From the NCBI RefSeq assembly GCF_001013475.1, contig NZ_JZEF01000001.1, forward strand, positions 1,237,317 to 1,301,316: 64,000 bases of DNA, in the 5' to 3' direction. The notes beneath the pieces are model-generated. The model saw only the letters and a program-made list of their open reading frames with translations, was not told where the DNA came from and did not search any database. The stretch comes from Xanthomonas arboricola pv. juglandis (GTDB lineage Bacteria > Pseudomonadota > Gammaproteobacteria > Xanthomonadales > Xanthomonadaceae). Below are positions 56,755-64,000 of the stretch, one piece after another; position 1 is the first letter of the stretch; every line of letters begins with the position of its first letter. Position numbers and translations under genes: made by a program.

Positions 56755-57409
56755 CCTCCCCCTCCTCTTCCATGTCCTCAGGTGCCCCGCCTGCCTGCGC
56801 CGACGATGCGTAGAGCTTCCCAAGTGCCTCGACGTCTTCGGCCGTGAACAAGAGGCGCAGGACCGGCGAGACCTCAAATCTTCGCTCGCCGCCCCGAAGA
56901 ATCCGGAGGATCCCAGCGGTCCTGAGCTTCTCGATTGCCGAGTTCACCTTCGCCGCGGCGCCGACCGTATCGGACACGCCCTGCTCCAAGTAAACGCTCA
57001 GCACCTCCGTCAGGTCGCTTTGAGACACGACGGCGCGCTGATCTTGTCCCTCCGCCTCCACAAGGGCGTGGCGCAGGTGCAGGAGCAGCACCGACTCCAT
57101 GAAGGAGAGCGCCTGGGCGCGCATCAAGACCGGCGCATCGACCTCTCCGGTATCGGCTTGCCGGGCGAAGGCCACCTTGCGCTCCCGGTCGATCACCAGT
57201 TCCAGGAACAGATCAGACAAGCGGCTTCGAAGCACCGCCTCCTCGCGCAGTAGCGCGGGCCACGCGCCGTGGGTGTCATCGAGAAATGGGCCCGAGAGCA
57301 GCTTGCAGAGCGCGCGCCGCGCGTCCACGGGCAGCGTGCCCGCGTCGCCAACGAAAAGCGTCTTGTCGACGACGACTGCATCGCCAGGGTCATCCAGGGA
57401 GTTCATCAA
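56747..57409 (-). CDS. jetB: Wadjet JetB (DUF4194, MukE-like)
   Basis: This 220-aa protein has winged-helix-like segments in the DUF4194 style (LSDLFLELVIDRERKVAFAR, RAQALSFMESVLLLHLRHAL) and an acidic C-terminal tail. It would be the KITE-type subunit linking JetA and JetC. Its start overlaps jetA by 20 bases; its stop overlaps jetC by 8. A second ATG one codon in is equally possible. Confidence 0.88.
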   Translation of the reverse strand: MMNSLDDPGDAVVVDKTLFVGDAGTLPVDARRALCKLLSGPFLDDTHGAWPALLREEAVLRSRLSDLFLELVIDRERKVAFARQADTGEVDAPVLMRAQALSFMESVLLLHLRHALVEAEGQDQRAVVSQSDLTEVLSVYLEQGVSDTVGAAAKVNSAIEKLRTAGILRILRGGERRFEVSPVLRLLFTAEDVEALGKLYASSAQAGGAPEDMEEEGEDA

Positions 57410-58856
57410 CGCGCTCCGCTAAGAAATAGATCAGTGGAATGTCGGCACTCCGGTGCGCGCCATCTCCGCCCTGCCAGCTGACGCGTTCGGTGTCCAGTGG
57501 CGCGACGTCGCCATGCTTGACGCCAAGCGCTAGGTAGCCAATGACCGTGCCAAGGCCCTGCTGAGGCGCGAAGACGGCCATCGCATCGCCAATGGAGCAC
57601 TGCGCGACTTCGGTCAGCATCGACTTGATGTTCGCCGCGAGGCTTCGGAAATCGATGTCCGATTCGGCCACCGCATTGGCGATGGCGAGAAGATCCACTT
57701 CTGCCTCGCCGGCAGCGCCGAGATCTGGCTGCTCCATCGCCTGAACCGGGTCATGCGGGCGCAGGCGCGAGATCGAACGATAGGTGGCTGAGCTGAGCTC
57801 AAGCTCAAACCCGATCTTCTGACTGGGTGAGAACAATGGCGCTACTTCGAGTGCGCGTGCCTTGGCGTCGCGCAGAAGCTGGCTCAGGCGCCGCTGTTCG
57901 CGATACTCCTTGCTCTGCACGAAGCCGCGCAGACTCCTGGCAAAGCGCGTGCGCGTGCTGTGGACGCTGCCGGCCCCATCCAAAAGCGTGCGGGTGAGGT
58001 GACGCAGGAGGCGCCGTTCACTGCGCCCAAGCTGCTCGGCAAACGGCCGAGCGGCAACCTCTCTCAGACCCGCTTCCAGTCGCGCGCTTTCTTCTGGGTC
58101 CACTAAGAGGCTCCAAAACGCCTCAAAGCTCTGGCCTTGTGCGCTTTGCGAAATCACGTCCACATCATTGAACAGATCCGTCAGGAGTTCGCCCCGCTGA
58201 GACTCGTCATGGATGATCCGCTCGCGAAAATCGCGATTGAGGCGCGCGAAGTCATCGCGCACCCGCCGAAAGTCGTCCGATAGCTCACTGGCAAGCGCCA
58301 CGATCTCCGCCAGCTTTTCGGCCGCGCGCGCGTCTGACAACACGTCGACCTGACCGCCCGACACCCGCGCGATCTCCTGATCAATCCGCGCGCGCTCAGC
58401 CAAAAGGCGCTCCATCCGCGTTGCGGCATTGGTGTCGGTCTGCTCGGCGAGCTGGGCAAGCTGCCCGATGACGAGCGCCAAGCGGCTCTCGGTCGCCACT
58501 GCGCGCGTGGTTTGCAGCGCGGACACGAGCTTGAGCGCGGCGAGCGCGGCGGCTGTGAGCTCGAACTCCTCTTCGTCAGCCCCTTCGATCAGGCGCCGCT
58601 CGATCCAGCCTTCGCGCCGCCAACTGTCGACGTAGTAGCTGGCGGAACCCGTCAGGTCCCGCCCCTTGGCCCGCAGCTCTCCAAGCTCCGTGTGCAAACG
58701 CTCGATCAAGACGGATGCGGGGAGCACACGCTCATTTGCATAGAGCAGATGCTGCAGCAGTGCCAGCACAACAGGTGCCAAGTGCGCGGTGAGCAGCGAC
58801 CAGGCCGCCTCTCCCCGAAGCCGCTCGTAAGCGCTTGCGTAAAGCTGTGGCTTCAT
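57390..58856 (-). CDS. jetA: Wadjet JetA (DUF3375, MukF-like kleisin)
   Basis: This 488-aa protein is the first gene of the operon. The N-terminal winged-helix region (LYASAYERLRGEAAWSLL, YVDSWRREGWIERRLIEG) and long helical middle fit DUF3375, the kleisin of type I Wadjet. The set jetA-B-C-D in this order is complete and apparently intact. The upstream gap of about 180-300 bases to the divergent PD-(D/E)XK gene must hold its promoter. Confidence 0.9.
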   Translation of the reverse strand: MKPQLYASAYERLRGEAAWSLLTAHLAPVVLALLQHLLYANERVLPASVLIERLHTELGELRAKGRDLTGSASYYVDSWRREGWIERRLIEGADEEEFELTAAALAALKLVSALQTTRAVATESRLALVIGQLAQLAEQTDTNAATRMERLLAERARIDQEIARVSGGQVDVLSDARAAEKLAEIVALASELSDDFRRVRDDFARLNRDFRERIIHDESQRGELLTDLFNDVDVISQSAQGQSFEAFWSLLVDPEESARLEAGLREVAARPFAEQLGRSERRLLRHLTRTLLDGAGSVHSTRTRFARSLRGFVQSKEYREQRRLSQLLRDAKARALEVAPLFSPSQKIGFELELSSATYRSISRLRPHDPVQAMEQPDLGAAGEAEVDLLAIANAVAESDIDFRSLAANIKSMLTEVAQCSIGDAMAVFAPQQGLGTVIGYLALGVKHGDVAPLDTERVSWQGGDGAHRSADIPLIYFLAERVDELPG

Positions 58857-59154
58857 ACCGCCCCCTGCGACCTATATCTTCCCTGAGCTTGGATAGTAGC
58901 CTTGATGCGTCCCAAAAGCATTGACCATTAGGCCTTCGGTTCTGGTCACGTCGGTGACTCACCCGTACCCTAACCGCTATCGCTCTCAGATCATGAGACT
59001 GTTCCCCTGAATGCACCTAGCAAAGCGAGCCCTTCCACGTGACCGAACCCGAAGACGCCTCCTTTGATATTGACGTCCTCGAAGCGTTCATGCAGGAGCA
59101 AATGCGCTGGGCCAGTTTGCAGGTGCCATCGCACTCAGGGACCTCGCGCCGTTC

Positions 59155-62100
59155 TTGCTGCAGTCCCAGCACATCGCAGAACTCATGGATCAGGAGCCAG
59201 GAGTCAGCGAGCTTGAACGTCGGCCGCTGATCAGCGTGCCCGATGGCGTGGTTCTGGCGCTCCCTACAGCGGTCACCGTGGCGATCCGCCAACAGGTCAT
59301 CAACCTTGTGCTGGGCACCCGCCAGGTCCTGCACTTCGACGGTCAGTACGCGCGGGCACTGTCGAACGCTATCGCGGACACGACGTTGCTGGGGTGGAAG
59401 TCAGGCTGCCCAGTGGTCTGGCATCCGACAGAGGGAGGCGCGCTCGCTGGAGTTGTCGTCTCTTTCGATCGCGCCCATTTTGTCGTACTCCACTTTGTGT
59501 TGCCGTCCGTGGCATCGCATGAGCTGACCTGGTTCAAGCGTCCCATCGACATCCATCCGACGCTGCAGAAGGCCCTCAACTACTCGATCGCGTCCAATAC
59601 CCAGCAACTCGAGAGTCAGGATGACTTCCGGGGTGGGATGCATCTCGTCGTCATGTGCGGATGGGGTCAGGGCATGGTCGTCCCGGTGACGCGCCCTGAC
59701 GACGCGCGTTGGCGTGGCGAAGCGATGTCGGTGGCTGACCTCGTCCGCGCCAGCAGCGTGGAAGACATGTCGATCCAGCGTTTGTGGCGCCTGGTCTCCG
59801 CCGAGAAGGCGCTGGTGGACGCCGGCGTCGAGTTGATGAACGTCAACGGCGTGCTCAACCTCTTCGCCTGGATGCAGGAGAACGACGGGCACCTGGTCCC
59901 GCACGGCGACCTCGACGATGGGCGCATCTCCCCGGAGCAGCGGCTGATGGTGTCCCTGCCGCTGAACCTGCTCCGGGATCTCAGGGCAGACGCCGATCGG
60001 AACGTCGACGCTCACGTCGGGCTCGATCCGCGGAGCGAACCCCATCATCTACACCGGGTCGATCGCGGTTCGCTGTTCTCCCATCCCGCAGCCGAGCGGC
60101 TTTACGCATGCACCGAGTGCCTCCGGTCCGGCACGTTGTTGGCCGCCTGCGAGGGGCGCACGACGCTGTGGCTCCGTGTCGATTCACCGGGCGTGTCCTC
60201 GCGCGATACCGAGTTCCGGCTCTGGGACATGGTCGGCCGTTGGGGTGCGTCGGTCGCGGCAGCGCTCGAGGACGGCACCGACATCGAAGGTGCGGTAGAG
60301 ATCACCATCGCATTCGAGGACGTCCAGTCAGAACTGGACGCTGTGGACGCTCAGGTTCCGACCGATCCGCTCGAGCTCCTGCGGGTTGAAGTGGTCGGTA
60401 CAGAGGCCGTCACCGTACACGCAGCACGCGGGTTCCTCAATGCATGGAGGGAACCGACCAACGCCGGCGAGCGCGCTCTGGTGACCGCGATCCTCCAGGC
60501 GGTTTTTCGGATCCACTACGTCGAATACTCCGAAGCGGAAGTCGACGGGCTCGTGGCGTCGCTTCTGCCCAACGAGACGGGCCGGCACTTCCACGTTCTC
60601 CACGCGCATGATTTCACCGATTTCGTCCGCGATGCGCTGCCGGGCGAGGTCTTGGGAATCGACGAGATCGAGAGCGCGACGCAGCGCATCGGGCTAGGCT
60701 GGTCAGTCCATGACGGCGATAACAACGTCGAGGGCGCGGAAGCCTGCGTCGGACTGCTGAATCGGCTGGTCGACGCGCAGGTGGGCGACCTGACAAGCCG
60801 CCTTGGTGAGCTCGATCGAACCGCGTTGGTTGAACGGATTCTGCTCAACCACGAAGCCGCCCATGTCCGGGAGCTGCAGTGGCAACGGACGTCGGCGGCG
60901 GTCCTTTGCCTGCACGGCGATTTGCAGGACGTGCGCGATGCCGTGGTCGGGCAGCTTTCCAAGTTGGCCGGGGCCGCGATCACCAGCCGCGTTCTTGTTG
61001 AAATCGCCGCCTGCGAGGCACCGCTCACCGGTGGGCGCCTGCCGGATGACTTGCAAATTCAGGCGCTGCTAGCCCAGGTCGAGCTCGTGACCCGGTTGGG
61101 CGGACTGTCGGACGGAATCCACTACGGGGTATTGCGGCCACACCTGCGCGTGTCCGCGCTCGGCGACATCCTCCTTCGCGACGAGTTCGGGCGCGAAGTC
61201 GTGGCCCCTATGCTCAGCCAGGCCGTGGGCAGCAACTACGTCGACTCGGCCGGCGGCTTCCGTCGCCACTACGGACCCCAAGAGGGTGTCGACCGCACGG
61301 AACACCTCCTGGACTCTGAGTTCCTGGAAGCCTGGCAGGGGGAAATGGGCTTCGGCGTTGATGAGGCACGCCAACTTCTCGACGCGATCGAGGACTACGC
61401 GATCAAGCGTCGTGCCCCGACCTTGCAAATCAGGCACGGCGAGCTCGTTGCGCTTCTGGCTAGCCGATGCGACGCGGCGACCGCCGAAAGATTCATCGAT
61501 CAGCTCCTCCTAGCTCGACGCCCTCGCTGGGCGCAGCCACCCCAAGGCTTCAAGTCGCGCGAAATTCTTCCTTGGCGCTTCGGGCGCCGCCTCTCGATCG
61601 TCACTCGTCCGATCGTGCAGATGAACGACGACGATGATGCCCTGTATATGCTCGCCCCCCGTCTGGTCAGAAGCGGCTTTTTCTATCTTCTTCGCGGCGC
61701 ATTTCATGGCACCTTGGACCAGAGCTTCTTCCAGACCCCTGCGATGCGCGACGCGTGGTGGGGAAAAGCCAACGAGGGACATACCTTCAATGCCCTAGTC
61801 GCCGATCAGCTTCGCGCAGCGGGCTGGGAGGTCCGCGCCGGGATCGAGCTGACGGCCGTTCTCAATGCCAAGCTCGACCGTGACTACGGTGATGTGGACG
61901 TCCTCGCCTGGTGCCCCGGCGGCGAAGATGTCTTCGTAGTCGAGTGCAAGGACTTGTCGTTTCGTCGGAACTATTCTGAAATTGCAGCGCTGCTGTCGGA
62001 TTACCAAGGCGGCTTCAAGAATGGCAAGCCCGACAAGCTCAAGCGCCACTTGATGCGGGTGGAGTGCGCTGCCTCTCACCTGCCCGCTGTCGCTCGCTTT

Positions 62101-62256
62101 ACGGGCATCGCGGCGCCGAAGATCAGGTCTTGCCTCCTCGTGGCCGGCCTCGTGCCGATGCAGTTCGCATCCATTCCGGCGCTCGAAGGTACCTTCGTCG
62201 GCGATTGGGATCAGTTATTGGAGCAATTCGGCAAGTGCCGGTGTCCTGGTATCTGA
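59155..62256 (+). CDS. Large uncharacterised protein with C-terminal PD-(D/E)XK nuclease motif
   Basis: This is about 1033 aa from TTG 59155, but the true start is probably upstream: the frame 59039-59100 encodes MTEPEDASFDIDVLEAFMQEQ, and a one-base loss in an A-run at 59099-59102 would explain the shift into ...NALGQFAGAIALRDLAP. The first 900 residues resemble no domain I know; one segment (LYACTECLRSG) could be part of a zinc site. Residues about 930-965 have an Asp-x(n)-E-x-K nuclease core: DVDVLAWCPGGEDVFVVECK. It is divergent from Wadjet and next to the HEPN pair. An unknown defence effector is likely, by inference. Confidence 0.7.
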   Translation: MLQSQHIAELMDQEPGVSELERRPLISVPDGVVLALPTAVTVAIRQQVINLVLGTRQVLHFDGQYARALSNAIADTTLLGWKSGCPVVWHPTEGGALAGVVVSFDRAHFVVLHFVLPSVASHELTWFKRPIDIHPTLQKALNYSIASNTQQLESQDDFRGGMHLVVMCGWGQGMVVPVTRPDDARWRGEAMSVADLVRASSVEDMSIQRLWRLVSAEKALVDAGVELMNVNGVLNLFAWMQENDGHLVPHGDLDDGRISPEQRLMVSLPLNLLRDLRADADRNVDAHVGLDPRSEPHHLHRVDRGSLFSHPAAERLYACTECLRSGTLLAACEGRTTLWLRVDSPGVSSRDTEFRLWDMVGRWGASVAAALEDGTDIEGAVEITIAFEDVQSELDAVDAQVPTDPLELLRVEVVGTEAVTVHAARGFLNAWREPTNAGERALVTAILQAVFRIHYVEYSEAEVDGLVASLLPNETGRHFHVLHAHDFTDFVRDALPGEVLGIDEIESATQRIGLGWSVHDGDNNVEGAEACVGLLNRLVDAQVGDLTSRLGELDRTALVERILLNHEAAHVRELQWQRTSAAVLCLHGDLQDVRDAVVGQLSKLAGAAITSRVLVEIAACEAPLTGGRLPDDLQIQALLAQVELVTRLGGLSDGIHYGVLRPHLRVSALGDILLRDEFGREVVAPMLSQAVGSNYVDSAGGFRRHYGPQEGVDRTEHLLDSEFLEAWQGEMGFGVDEARQLLDAIEDYAIKRRAPTLQIRHGELVALLASRCDAATAERFIDQLLLARRPRWAQPPQGFKSREILPWRFGRRLSIVTRPIVQMNDDDDALYMLAPRLVRSGFFYLLRGAFHGTLDQSFFQTPAMRDAWWGKANEGHTFNALVADQLRAAGWEVRAGIELTAVLNAKLDRDYGDVDVLAWCPGGEDVFVVECKDLSFRRNYSEIAALLSDYQGGFKNGKPDKLKRHLMRVECAASHLPAVARFTGIAAPKIRSCLLVAGLVPMQFASIPALEGTFVGDWDQLLEQFGKCRCPGI

Positions 62257-62319
62257 TCGAATTCCCTTGAGCCGCGCGGTGGGGGACAACTTCACTATTG
62301 CTTTCGACAAGGTAATCCC

Positions 62320-62793
62320 ATGAATGTAGAGCATCACACGGCGCTGAAGCTTCTCATGGCGTTCTCCAGAATCGAGTTTGCCCTCAAGCAAATCCCGGAG
62401 TTCGTCAATGGAGCCGTCGGGAATACGCCGGACACGCAATGGTCAGCGTTCTACGTCCATGTGCGCTGGAACATCCAAAGTCAACTAAACCAGGAGGACA
62501 AGGACCTTCTATTGGGCACCGGGCCCAATGACCCGCCCCCGATGAAAATGCAGGTCAGCGCACAGCACCGGATAGAGTTTGTGGATGCCCCATTGGGTAA
62601 CGGGCCTGAGGGCGATCGTTTGATAGATGCTGCTCGACGAGTGCGCAACAACCTTGTGCATGGTGGTAAGGAGCATGCTCGGCAACAGCGATACCCCGGC
62701 CATGACGATAGGCTGGCACGTGCCGCCATCAATGTCATGTTTTTGGCCATGGCATCGCATCCCGAAGTGTCCCAGCTCGCCTTTTACGACTGA
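62320..62793 (+). CDS. Small HEPN-like protein
   Basis: This 157-aa protein is mostly helical. A HEPN R-x4-H motif is visible in RRVRNNLVHGGKE (about residues 108-120). HEPN domains with this motif are often RNases or toxin components. The stop codon overlaps the next start (TGATG at 62791-62795), so the two genes are translated together. It is 63 bases after the PD-(D/E)XK gene on the same strand. Confidence 0.7.
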   Translation: MNVEHHTALKLLMAFSRIEFALKQIPEFVNGAVGNTPDTQWSAFYVHVRWNIQSQLNQEDKDLLLGTGPNDPPPMKMQVSAQHRIEFVDAPLGNGPEGDRLIDAARRVRNNLVHGGKEHARQQRYPGHDDRLARAAINVMFLAMASHPEVSQLAFYD

Positions 62794-63542
62794 TGGCGGC
62801 GCTCGACCTTTCCCAACCTGATACGTGGGCTGGCGAGCTGCGTGACGTCCTCAATGAATTGCGCCCGGTATTCCGCTCGTGGGAGTTAGACCTACCGGAC
62901 CGCGCCGCGCACGCGTTCGATGCAGCTATCCGCTCGCTTGGCGAAGCTCTCATGCCACATGGCCTGCTTGGCTACCACTTCACCCGATTGACCGAAGAAG
63001 AAGCGGTGCACATTCGCGAAAAAGGGCTGGAGGTGCTCAGCATCGGCTTACTGGAAAGACGTATTGCGTCCCAGGTCACGCGCGGCGAGCTTGCCGAAGA
63101 ACAAGCGCAACGTTTGCTTGCGAACAATCAGGTGCGCGATAGCAATCGATCCGGCAAGGCGTGGTTCTGCTTTTACCCAGCGTACGAAGTCCGAGAGTAC
63201 GCCGTTCGCTCCTTGCTCGGACACTGGGGCGGTGAAGCACTCTACAACTTGAACGCCGGAGACGCGGAGCTCGGCCCTGTTCTCAAATCCATGGGAAGTC
63301 CTGCCCTGGTCGAAGCAGTAGTGCCCGTGCCATTTCTTTCCGCTACGAATGGCTTGGCGATAGCCGTGGCACGACTTGACCTCATTCACCAAGGCATCAG
63401 GTCAAATGAGTATCCGGAAAAGTTTGAGGACTACTCCATACGTACCCTTGAAGGCTTCATGGTGCGCCGCGTCGTGCTCCATCCTGGCAGGGAGTTCCGT
63501 GAGCTCACCCAGAGCCAGCATTGGTATGAGCCGTTGACCTAG
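62793..63542 (+). CDS. Uncharacterised protein with ADP-ribosyltransferase-like motif
   Basis: This is a 249-aa protein. Near residue 60 it reads GYHFTRLTEEEAVHIREKGLEVL, which fits the H-x-[ST]...I...GL opening of ART-fold enzymes (PARP or KptA-like) if quoted in parts: GYHFTRLTEEE, then IREKGLEVL. Later aromatic-rich SGKAWFCFYPAYE could be the second ART strand and VEAVVPVPF the third. The assignment is tentative. Coupled translation with the HEPN gene suggests a toxin-antitoxin or two-part defence module. Confidence 0.6.
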   Translation: MAALDLSQPDTWAGELRDVLNELRPVFRSWELDLPDRAAHAFDAAIRSLGEALMPHGLLGYHFTRLTEEEAVHIREKGLEVLSIGLLERRIASQVTRGELAEEQAQRLLANNQVRDSNRSGKAWFCFYPAYEVREYAVRSLLGHWGGEALYNLNAGDAELGPVLKSMGSPALVEAVVPVPFLSATNGLAIAVARLDLIHQGIRSNEYPEKFEDYSIRTLEGFMVRRVVLHPGREFRELTQSQHWYEPLT

Positions 63543-63557
63543 AAGCAAGGCGGATCA

Positions 63558-63785
63558 TCAGTAGCCTCTGGCCGCCATTGAACTCGAGCCGGTACCTGAA
63601 ACGATAAGGTGATCGAGCAGCTGGCGGTAGATGTGCAGATTGATCCTCACTGCGGCCGGAACGCGCTCCCGGATCATTTCGTGGGCCGTTGTCATGACAA
63701 GCCGCTGGATACGTCTTCTCTCTCGATCCGGTACGCCTTGTCGGATGGCCTCTGCTGGGTGCACACGATATTGACCAAGACTCAA
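63558..63785 (-). CDS. Possible small hypothetical protein
   Basis: The frame has 75 codons from TTG 63785, with GGAGGT about 10 bases upstream. The sequence (HPAEAIRQGVPDRERRRI, then INLHIYRQLLDHLIVSG) looks protein-like but matches no family I know. It could be a truncated gene, since it lies between a direct repeat and the window-end IS. Confidence 0.3.
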   Translation of the reverse strand: MSLGQYRVHPAEAIRQGVPDRERRRIQRLVMTTAHEMIRERVPAAVRINLHIYRQLLDHLIVSGTGSSSMAARGY

Positions 63786-63799
63786 GACCCTGGCACCTC

Positions 63800-63825
63800 C
63801 CTACCCCCGATAAATCTTCCTAATC
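63800..63825 (+). repeat. Direct repeat, copy 2 (partner at 23784-23809)
   Basis: 25 of 26 bases match the copy at 23784-23809. It lies 134 bases before the second IS5-type end. Confidence 0.65.
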
Positions 63826-63959
63826 GACAGCCACATTTTCTCCCAAGCTGTCCTCCTCAGCTACGCCCGTTTACTGTCGGGGAATCACCAGGTAAAGCCG
63901 CCGGCTCGTGGTCTCCTCGACTGCAGAATGGCATCATCCCGTCCGGGAGAACACCTTAC

Positions 63960-64000
63960 GGGCACCTCGAACAACCTCGATTCTGCCGTTTGAGATGTTC
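63960..64000 (-). mobile_element. Start of a second IS5-family element (inverted copy), cut by window end
   Basis: The last 41 bases are the reverse complement of 51521-51561, the right end of the IS in gajA, with terminus GGGCACCTCGAACAACC. The element therefore runs out of the window, with its transposase expected on the minus strand. Confidence 0.85.

Noticed and set aside
1..64000. CRISPR arrays, tRNA or rRNA genes
   Set aside because: No evenly spaced repeat array and no cloverleaf or rRNA-like sequence was found by reading. The only phased repeats are the AGTCACAG pairs.

Overview
The window looks like a Xanthomonas chromosome. The first 14.5 kb is high-GC core sequence with typical xanthomonad content: a GacA-type regulator, an unusually long RNase E, ZupT, NfuA and a large membrane protein of the kind annotated in this group as 'transmembrane repetitive protein'. 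No tRNA, rRNA or CRISPR array was seen. The genus is inferred from gene content and protein character, not from a search.

Core region (1-14,555): a 5'-truncated nucleotide-sugar dehydrogenase, a HI0933-type flavoprotein, an FKBP lipoprotein, a DUF6164 membrane protein, a TrhO-like rhodanese, gacA, rne (with a strong hairpin terminator), rluC, zupT, a TonB-C-type lipoprotein, pterin carbinolamine dehydratase, nfuA and the membrane repetitive protein.

Accessory region A (about 14.6-45.9 kb): it begins with phased AGTCACAG repeats, a BPSL0761-family gene, a KfrA-like gene and a tyrosine recombinase. Next come a 1473-aa HNH-NACHT protein (STAND-type defence candidate) and, convergent to it, an ApeA-type HEPN protein. 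A metabolic and efflux block follows (SDR, old yellow enzyme, two LysR regulators, two pirins, HlyD plus DUF2955 efflux, isochorismatase-like hydrolase, FAD monooxygenase). After that are a CoiA-like protein, an XRE regulator divergent from an unknown gene, and a Tn7/Tn5053-like transposition operon (TnsA-like, TnsB, TnsC, TniQ). A second TniQ-like gene lies beyond it, split by an IS3 element.

Accessory region B (about 45.9-64 kb): it opens with a deleted second copy of the kfrA-integrase module. It then carries a minus-strand defence operon, jetA-jetB-jetC-jetD-gajA-gajB (type I Wadjet followed directly by Gabija). gajA is broken by an IS5-family element with a 4-bp target duplication, and excision on paper restores the frame. 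Divergent from Wadjet are a 1033-aa protein with a C-terminal PD-(D/E)XK motif and an apparent 5' frameshift, then a translationally coupled pair: a small HEPN-like protein and a 249-aa protein with an ADP-ribosyltransferase-like motif. A second, inverted copy of the same IS5-type end begins at 63,960.

Overall, two related integrase modules head two adjacent defence-rich segments, which points to a stacked island. The best candidates for undescribed biology are the HNH-NACHT protein, the PD-(D/E)XK protein, the HEPN/ART-like pair, and an operator-like palindrome shared by the XRE locus and the BPSL0761 gene 20 kb away.
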